From Physcomitrium patens (taxonomy: Eukaryota; Streptophyta; Bryopsida; Funariales; Funariaceae): a DNA stretch of 64,000 nt. The stretch is taken from contig NC_037253.1 of NCBI RefSeq assembly GCF_000002425.4, positions 12,646,725 to 12,710,724 on the forward strand, read 5' to 3'. Each line of letters starts with the position of its first letter. Positions within the stretch are counted from its first letter, which is position 1. Under the pieces are notes generated by a model. That model saw nothing but the letters and a program-made list of their open reading frames with translations. It did not search any database and had not been told where the DNA came from. A program made the position numbers and the translations under genes. Below, in pieces: positions 57,636 through 64,000 of the stretch.

Positions 57636-59132
57636 TGTACAACATTGTTGAAACCAAAAAAATTCAGGATTTTTGCTACTGTTGCAACTATCGATGACGG
57701 CTTCCTCAGCGAGGTACGTACTCCGACCATTGAGGATTCTATAGCTCTTGACATCAAACAACGTGTCGATAATGACAAGTTTAAGGTGGAGGGAGATCTT
57801 CTGTATTTTGAGGAGCGGTTGTATATCCCGAAAGGACCAACTCGACTCCGAGTACTTCAATCTCGCCACGACTTTCCAGCTGCGGGACATTTTGGATTCA
57901 ACAAGACTTTGGAGCTCATTTCACGAGATTTTTGGTGGCCCCAAATGTGGAAGGATGTGAAGGAATTTGTCCTTTCTTGTGATGTTTGTTCAAGATCCAA
58001 GATCCCTCGACATCGTCCGTATGGACTTCTCCAGCCATTGCCTATTCCGCACCAACCATGGTCTTCAGTTTCTATGGACTTCATTACGGACCTACCGCCA
58101 TCGAATTCATTTGACAGCATCTTTGTTGTGGTCAATCGATTTACAAAGATGGCGCATTTCGTGCCTTGCAAGAAAACATCGTCAAGTGAAGACACCGCAA
58201 GACTCTTTCTTGATAACATATATCGTTATCATGGCCTACCAGATGATATCGTGTCGGATCGAGGTACTCAGTTTGTATCCAAGTTTTGGAGGTCCCTCTT
58301 TGAGATATTGAAGGTGGATATTAAGCTCTCTTCGGCTTTTCATCCTCAAACTGACGGTCAAACGGAGCGGGTGAATCAAGTTTTGGAGCAATATTTACGA
58401 TGCAGCATCAACTATCAACAAGATGATTGGACTGCATATCTACCGCTTGCTGAGTTCGCATACAACAACACTCTTCATGCGTCAACTCAACAAACACCAT
58501 TCTTCTCCAACTACGGATACCACCCCAAGCTCGATTTATTGAGTTCTTCAGCAAATAACAACCCAGCAGCTGAAGGATTTGTGAAGCAACTATCGGAGCT
58601 TCAAGCGACGTTGAAGCTTCAATTGCAATCTGCCCAAGAGAGTTACAAGGCATCTGCAGATAAATATCGAAATGAGGTGCCTACTTTTAAAGTTGGAAGT
58701 AAAGTATGGCTTCTTCGAAGGAATATCAAGACCAAGCGGCCATGTGACAAATTGGACTATCGGAGATTAGGGCCATTTGTTATCGAGAAGCAGATCAATC
58801 CGGTGGCATATCGTCTGGAGTTACCAGCTACTATGAAGGTACATCCAGTCTTTCACGTGTCTTTGTTGGAACCTTATCGAGAGTCAGCTTTTCCCCAAAG
58901 AGTACAAAGTCCGCCACCAAGTATCGAAATTGAAAACCATGAGGAATACGAGGTGGAAAAGGTACTAGATTCACGGCGTAATAGGAGAAAATTGGAGTAT
59001 TTAGTGCATTGGAGTGGATACGACATCAATGAACGAACGTGGGAACGTGCCAAAAATCTTGCCAATACACCAAAAAAGGTACAAGAATTTCATCAACGAT
59101 ATCCTCATAAACCTAAGCCGATTCAACGATAG
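57636..59132 (+). CDS. integrase with chromodomain of the young gypsy element
   Basis: Same frame as the preceding ORF, separated only by the TAA at 57633; no ATG precedes the first conserved block, so expression needs readthrough, reinitiation at a non-AUG codon or an RNA variant. Order: H-D-F-P-A-A-G-H-F-G … C-D-V-C zinc domain; catalytic core with M-D-F-I-T-D (first Asp), V-S-D-R-G-T-Q-F (second Asp) and Q-T-D-G-Q-T-E-R (Glu); the V-V-V-D position of the core reads V-V-V-N; C-terminal region with H-P-V-F-H-V-S-L-L-E-P-Y; chromodomain Y-E-V-E-K-V-L-D-S-R … H-W-S-G-Y-D-I-N-E-R-T-W-E. The chromodomain places the element among chromoviruses, which can target marked chromatin. Stop at 59130-59132. 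Confidence 0.93.
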   Translation, partial: CTTLLKPKKFRIFATVATIDDGFLSEVRTPTIEDSIALDIKQRVDNDKFKVEGDLLYFEERLYIPKGPTRLRVLQSRHDFPAAGHFGFNKTLELISRDFWWPQMWKDVKEFVLSCDVCSRSKIPRHRPYGLLQPLPIPHQPWSSVSMDFITDLPPSNSFDSIFVVVNRFTKMAHFVPCKKTSSSEDTARLFLDNIYRYHGLPDDIVSDRGTQFVSKFWRSLFEILKVDIKLSSAFHPQTDGQTERVNQVLEQYLRCSINYQQDDWTAYLPLAEFAYNNTLHASTQQTPFFSNYGYHPKLDLLSSSANNNPAAEGFVKQLSELQATLKLQLQSAQESYKASADKYRNEVPTFKVGSKVWLLRRNIKTKRPCDKLDYRRLGPFVIEKQINPVAYRLELPATMKVHPVFHVSLLEPYRESAFPQRVQSPPPSIEIENHEEYEVEKVLDSRRNRRKLEYLVHWSGYDINERTWERAKNLANTPKKVQEFHQRYPHKPKPIQR

Positions 59133-59164
59133 CTTCTTGCTGAAGCTTACTCATCAAGTAGCAT

Positions 59165-59179
59165 AAAAAGGGGGGAGGG
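59165..59179 (+). other. internal polypurine-tract-like run
   Basis: Five A followed by a G-rich run just behind the integrase stop. Such runs normally sit next to the 3' LTR, but the LTR is about 480 bases further on. It may be an extra (central) plus-strand primer or the tract used before the 3' region was acquired. Confidence 0.45.
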
Positions 59180-59258
59180 CACCTCCAAAACCCATAGTTC
59201 GATAGTGTAGAACTTTGTTAGCAACTATAGTTTGCTTTCATCATTTTAGCCTTTGGAC

Positions 59259-59546
59259 ATGGATAGTCAAGATACTACACTTGTTATGTCATCTCAAGCG
59301 ACTAGCTCACGAAGACGACCGCGAGATGAAGAACCGCCTGCACCACGACGACGTCGGAGGATACCGAGCAACAGATCGCTAGTAATTGTATTTGAGGTCG
59401 AGCCTGCCTACGACGGTCAGCCAGAAGGTGTGTTTGGAGGACAGTTTCACAATGAAGACACAGAAGTCCACGCTTGGTCAGAGGTTGAAGGTGTTGGTCA
59501 CTACCGTTGGCTCCAAGGGCCGATGAATCATTTGCCTCGCGAATAA
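59259..59546 (+). CDS. small accessory ORF of the young gypsy element, function unknown
   Basis: 95 codons from the first ATG (59259) to TAA (59546), between integrase and 3' LTR on the same strand. The N-terminal half is basic: M-D-S-Q-D-T-T, then S-S-R-R-R-P-R-D-E-E-P-P-A and a five-Arg cluster before I-P-S-N-R. The C-terminal half is acidic with Trp and His (H-A-W-S-E-V-E-G-V-G-H-Y). The basic cluster could be a nuclear-localisation or nucleic-acid-binding signal. Degenerate ORFs at the same position in two family-1 relics (about 340 minus and 13041 plus) share an S-Q-x-S-R-R-like motif. No known domain recognised; it is not an envelope-like protein (no signal peptide or membrane segment). 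Confidence 0.6.
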   Translation: MDSQDTTLVMSSQATSSRRRPRDEEPPAPRRRRRIPSNRSLVIVFEVEPAYDGQPEGVFGGQFHNEDTEVHAWSEVEGVGHYRWLQGPMNHLPRE

Positions 59547-59642
59547 CAATTGGAATTCATAGCGAATGTGATGCGACAGATTTTCATTTTCTTGCGTTGG
59601 TATTGACTGATAACAACATTGCTTCTCGGAGACCTCGAAGTT

Positions 59643-59656
59643 AGAAGAGGAGGTGA
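59643..59656 (+). other. polypurine tract
   Basis: AGAAGAGGAGGTGA directly before the 3' LTR; the old copy at 19243 has AGAAGAGAAGGTAA in the same place. Primer for plus-strand synthesis. Confidence 0.8.
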
Positions 59657-60078
59657 TGTCATGGACATACATTGGAAGATTCTTCGAATATTCTTCTAGA
59701 ATATTCTCTAAAGATTCCTTTAGAAGGTTCTAGAAGATTCTTAGAATATTCCCTAAAGATTCTCTTAGAAGGTTCTAGAATATTCTTAGAAGGTTCTAGA
59801 ATATTTTGATAGATTCTAGGAAGTTGCTCGAGAAGTTTCCTAATTAGTAGAAGTTGTTGGAGAAGCGTCCTAGTTAGCGGAAGTAGCTCGAGAAGCTTCC
59901 TATTCAGTAGTACATATAGGAGTCGAGGCTGAAGGGTTCTTCAGTCTCGACAACACATCTCTTGGAGTTCTAGCTCACCTTTCTGGTGTTGTTCTTGTAC
60001 TCATCTGTTTAATCTAATTCTGCCACTTCTTCTTGAACTTCTTGTTAGATTTCAAGTCTGTATTTTGTGTCCGTGACA
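59657..60078 (+). repeat. 3' LTR of the young gypsy element, 422 bp
   Basis: TGTCATGGACATAC … GTGTCCGTGACA. By eye it differs from the 5' LTR only by an 11-bp deletion within the phased repeat part (near 59707) and one T/C change next to it. It carries the same heat-shock and 30-bp repeat arrays. Confidence 0.95.
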
Positions 60079-60083
60079 CTTGT
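60079..60083 (+). repeat. target-site duplication, right (CTTGT)
   Basis: Perfect copy of 53926-53930. Confidence 0.95.
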
Positions 60084-60311
60084 ATAAGCATTGGAGCATT
60101 AATATCTGAGCACACCATGGCTAAGTAAAGTTGCTTCAAGAATCAATCTACAAAGATGACAACTACAGTATGATTATGAGGTGTTTGTGGCAAACATGTA
60201 ATGAGATCCATAGTTACATGCTCCCAATATGCCAAAGGTAGCAAAATTGGCTGCAATAGTCTTAGAGACATTACATTGTGTGCTTTATTATGTTGACATG
60301 ACTTGTAAGAG
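60084..60311 (-). pseudogene. decayed family-3 integrase core, middle piece
   Basis: Minus strand: C-Q-H-N-K-A then L-L-Q-P-I and W-E-H-V-T-M-D-L-I-T-C-L-P, the integrase zinc-domain end and first catalytic Asp, followed by V-V-V-I-F-V-D. It continues on the far side of the young element at 53925. On the right it is cut at 60312 by a family-2 repeat. Confidence 0.8.
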
Positions 60312-62021
60312 TGTTGTCGTGATGTAATATGACTAGTAGGTGAAAGGGTGAAGAAATATATCATGTTTTGAGGATCTCACTTCAAAAATATTGTAGCAAA
60401 TTATCTTGAAAAAATAGATATTAGTAAAAGGGTAGAAAAATTAAAGGTGCTAATACTGCCTTTTTACAAATTATGCTTCTATTTAGTTTGTAAGGCCATA
60501 AATAAGGCAAAACAAGGTAGATTAGAAAAATAAAGGATATAGACATATGTAGGGAGGAGTTAGGAGTGCAAATTAGTAAAAATTACCTCAAGAAGACGAA
60601 ATTTGATACCCGGAGAAGGCCGGTTATGAACCAGGGTCGAAATCAGACCCTGAGGCACAAAAACCGAGTCTCGATGACGACTCCGGGACTCTTTGGCAAA
60701 TCGGAGAGTGAGGTTTGATAGAAGATTGGATATGGTTTCTAAAGGCATTGATTTTGGGTGATTTGGAGTTGATATGACTTTGTAAGAGCTTTGCAAAGAA
60801 GAGGTTTGTTTCGGATGACTTGGGTTTTATGAAATAAAATAGGGTTTATGTTTTGAGTGATTTCGAGAGTTTTGTTGCAGATCTATGGGTAAATTTTTTT
60901 GGGTTCATGATTATAGTTGTGTTAAATACATGTTGTGAATTTGATCTCGATCTAACGGTTGAAATGAGAGATATTGAGGTTTAAGCGGGTCGAGGTCTCA
61001 GAAAGTAGAATTTTAGGTCCAATGAGGGTTTTTAAGATTTCATGCAATCTACTAGTTGGATTGGAGTAAAACTTATATGACAGGGTATTAGACTTGTTTT
61101 TTTATGTCCATGAGAAATTTTAAACCAATCGAACGGCGCAAAGAAGAGGAATTGGCTCTAGAAGGTTGGCATGTAGATTGGAGAAGGAGGCTGGCTAACA
61201 CCCGAACACATTTTTGGGGTTTTCGTCAATTTGGTAACTCCGATCCTTTTCAATTTTTTTTGTGCTTGTTTTAAACTTGATTTTTAAGAAGTGTGCAAAT
61301 TTTGAATTGAGATCAACGGTTTATTCATTAGATATTGAGGTTTAAATCTGTCATAGGAATTACTAGGATTTGGATTAGGGTTTGGCTAGGATTCGATTTA
61401 GGGTTTGATTTAGAGTTTAGAGTTTGGATTAGGGTTTGGTTAGGGTTTGGTTTAGGATTTTGTTAAGGTTTAGGATTGGATTAAGATTTGGGTTAAGATT
61501 TAGGGTTTGGATTAGGATTTAGGATTTAGTTAGGGTTTGATTTAAGGTTTGGTTTAGGATTTAGGATTTAGGGTTGGATTAGAGTTTGGATTAGGGTTTA
61601 GGATTTGGTTTAGGGTTTGATTTAGGGTTTGAAATAGAGTTTTATTTAGGATTTAATTTAAGATTTGTTTAGGATTTGACTTAGGGTTTATGATTTATTA
61701 GGGTTTAAGATGTAATTAGGTTAGGTCTAAAGTTTGAGTGAAATTCAATAGGATTTTAACTAGAATTAAATTAAGGTTGAATTGACATATATTTGAGTAA
61801 TATTTGTGTTCATTCTAATATTTTTTTAAGAATTTTATTGTTTTTTTGAAATTTCTTTGAGTTGTTTTGAATTTGATTACATTTGTTTACTATTATTATA
61901 GTCTTATAAGAGCATTGTTAGTATTCTATTAGAATTAGGATTTTGTTATTGCAATTTCTATTCTTCTTTCTACAGTCAAGTATCCAGAGCATTCTCAAGC
62001 AAGACTTCACACATTACGACA
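60312..62021 (+). repeat. family-2 LTR-like unit, ~1.7 kb, most complete copy
   Basis: Starts TGTTGTCGTGATG at 60312 and ends near cattacgaca at 62021, matching starts and ends of copies at 16176-17230 and 4455-5508. It splits the family-3 pol between integrase (60311) and RNase H linker (62022). I found no matching target duplication, which may have decayed. No ORF; it may be a solo LTR. It includes a telomere-like stretch (61366-61712). Confidence 0.65.
61366..61712 (+). repeat. degenerate plant-telomere-like repeats
   Basis: About 350 bp made of variants of TTTAGGG and GGATTAGGGTTTGG; many exact ttagggttt words are interleaved with ttaggattt and ttaagattt variants. It sits inside the family-2 unit. 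Not a functional telomere. Confidence 0.8.
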
Positions 62022-64000
62022 ATGTACAAAGGTTCAAAGATTACAATCCAAATCTTCCCAAAATCATGTCCTTGAAATCCGTTCTAAAGTCTTCCCACAT
62101 CTTAGATGTCTAGATATTGAGATGTCATGTCTCTCCTAAAGTATGCATGTCTGGAATATAACATTATCAGATATATAAATAATTTTCTTAAAATAGAGTA
62201 AGCCATTACTAAGAGTGTAATCTTTATATTTTATATTGCCCACCTTCAATGGATCACTATCTTGAAATAAGCATTTGAATACATACCTTCCTTCTATTCT
62301 ACTTCTTTGATTAGATTTGAAATGACACTAATAGTAGCAACTTTTTCCTTGTCTTCCAATTCATCCTTCAAATCTCATCTCTATAATAAGCTGTCTAATA
62401 TAGTATATTATTTCTCCTACTTGTATTGAAGCTGAATATCCAAAAGCTAAACTATTCTTCTTAATGATGATATTATGATTTCATATTTTCCAGATGCAAA
62501 ACATGTAGCAAGTGTTGATGATCAATCCTAACAACTATTGGCTTCTCTAACAAAAAGTATCACCACACTTTTGTGGGATATACAATTGCTAATTGCTCTT
62601 GATCATATACAGAGTAATTATACTTTTAACTTATGGCATATGAATACTTTGCATGATTCATATGTCACAAGTTAAAAGCCTTTACTAAAGTCTTCTTAAA
62701 ATACTGCTCTAATAACAAAGTTAGAAGCATCAATGTAAAGTGTATAAAAAAAAATGAGATCATATATTTGCAATATTAGAGTAATAATGAGTGTTTCCTT
62801 CAACCTATCAAAGGCGCTTTGCTGATCCAATTTCTATTCAAATGGTGCACCTTTCTCTAATAGATTTGCCAATGAGGCAATAATGTGTGCAAATCCCTAA
62901 ATAAAACGACAATAATATCTAACAAGGTCTAAAAATTAGCAGACTTCAAAAGCAACTTTGAGGGTTGGCCAATCTTTCAATCCTTTTACCTGATCTTGTT
63001 CTATATGTATGCCTTTGGAAGACACCACATGCTCCAAAAAGGTGAATTACAACTTCCAAAGTTCATATTTTGATGGCTTGCAATAGAAGCAACTATCTTG
63101 TAGTTGATGCAATACTTCTTATAGGTGTTGCTCATGCTCTTTAGAGATTTTATTATATACAAGGATATCAATAATGAAGACAATTACATACTTGTCCAAA
63201 AGGTCCTAAAATAATTTGTTTATGTGATCTATGGAAGAGGCTGGAACATTGGTGAGGCCAAAATGTAGAACCAGCCATTCAAAATATCTATAGTATATAT
63301 GAAATGCTATTTTTTTTACATCCTTTCTTGCAATAAGTGTTTGCCAATAGTCACTTCAAAGATCCAATTTATTAAAGATGGTTGTACTTTACAGTTGCTC
63401 AAGGAGATCGTTCATGCATGAAAGTGGATATGCATTTTTAATAGTTTACTTATTGAAGCCTTGATATTCAATGCAAAGGCAAAGTCCACCATCGTTCTTG
63501 GGTGCAAAGAATATAGGTGCTCTTCATAGTGATGTGATTTCTTGAATGAAGCCTTTTACTAAGAGTTTGTGTAATATCTTCTATAGCTTTTCAAGTTCTT
63601 TTGGTGCTAGGCAATAAATTGGTCAATAAGTTGGTTTGGCTTAAGGCAATATTTCTATTTGAAAGAAGGCACCTTGATTAGGAGGCACGCCACTAGGTAG
63701 GTCAGTTGGAAAGACATCTTCATATTCCCATATGAGTTACTATGCCCTTTTTACTCTTTTAATTGTCTTGCCCATCATTGATGCAAGATTTGGAGCCACC
63801 ATATATACTAGTTGCTTATATTATATTTGTTTCTTCATAAAGGTCATTCCTATAAGTGAGCCTTTGATTGCAAGTTATCTTTTTTCTTTACTTGGTATAG
63901 ATGTGCAAAGAATCACCTTACATCTACTATCTTTGAATGAGATTGTCTTTGCTATCTAATCATCTTCCTTATTTTCTATTTCTAGATATGATATACTAAG
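62022..64000 (-). pseudogene. decayed family-3 gypsy protease end, RT and RNase H, cut by the window end
   Basis: Minus strand from 64000 down: a stretch with E-D-V-F-P-T-D-L-P near 63720 (protease-RT linker), RT with F-F-A-P-K-N-D-G, N-K-L-D-L, L-H-F-G-L-T-N-V-P-A and an I-I-D-I-L-V catalytic-loop remnant (about 63180-63530), the W-P-T-L-K and Y-Y-C-R-F-I connection (about 62910-62970) and RNase H-like codons to about 62440. Stops are frequent. 62022-62440 is linker with no clear domain. It belongs to a chromovirus lineage distinct from family 1. Confidence 0.75.

Noticed and set aside
56610..58653. Minus-strand ORFs within the young element
   Set aside because: Shadows of the pol frame; no domains.

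Overview
The window is nuclear DNA of a land plant. It has spliced genes with GT-AG introns, plant-type gene families (GDSL esterase, EDR1-type Raf kinase, PH-domain oxysterol-binding-related protein), predicted plastid targeting, and many Ty3/gypsy and Ty1/copia retroelements. A compact gene island set in very AT-rich, decayed retroelement DNA fits a moss best; that assignment is inference from layout, not from a marker gene.

Layout. (1) 1-19500: a retroelement graveyard. Fragments of one chromodomain-bearing Ty3/gypsy family (here family 1) lie in both orientations, with roughly 530-550 bp LTRs at 6392-6938, 10392-10917 and 15628-16175 and a truncated one at 19256-19500. They are broken by copies of a second LTR-like repeat (family 2), a copia gag relic (8470-9292) and a ~188-bp tandem array (7747-8385). 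(2) 19836-49615: the gene island. It holds a GDSL esterase that has lost its 3' end (minus), a Raf-like MAPKKK with EDR1 and kinase domains (minus, 23964-32645), a PH-ORD oxysterol-binding-related protein (plus, 36072-43176), a small plastid-type membrane protein of the TMEM254/DUF4499 kind (plus, 44583-45818) and a kynurenine-aminotransferase-like PLP enzyme (minus, 47849-49615). The kinase and ORP genes diverge from a shared ~3.4 kb interval. (3) 49948-51013: an imperfect ~270-bp inverted duplication of the aminotransferase upstream region around an AT-rich spacer. (4) 52490-64000: a nested stack. A minus-strand gypsy element (family 3) is split twice, by a ~1.7 kb family-2 unit (60312-62021, containing degenerate plant-telomere-like repeats) and by a young gypsy element (53931-60078).

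The young element is a modern relative of family 1. It has a perfect 5-bp target duplication (CTTGT), LTRs of 433 and 422 bp differing by one 11-bp indel and about one substitution, a tRNA-iMet primer site, gag, a protease-RT-RNase H ORF, an in-frame TAA, an integrase-chromodomain ORF, and an extra small basic ORF before the 3' LTR.

The most striking signal is regulatory. The LTRs of the young element carry dense, perfectly phased heat-shock elements (alternating GAA and TTC every 5 bp, up to four units per cluster). The LTR-like region of the unrelated family-3 element carries three perfect three-unit heat-shock elements about 50 bp apart. Two gypsy lineages therefore look heat-responsive, by analogy with the copia element ONSEN. 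Also notable: a TAA between RNase H and integrase shared by the young element and an old copy, and a 3' accessory ORF that seems to have degenerate counterparts in two old copies.
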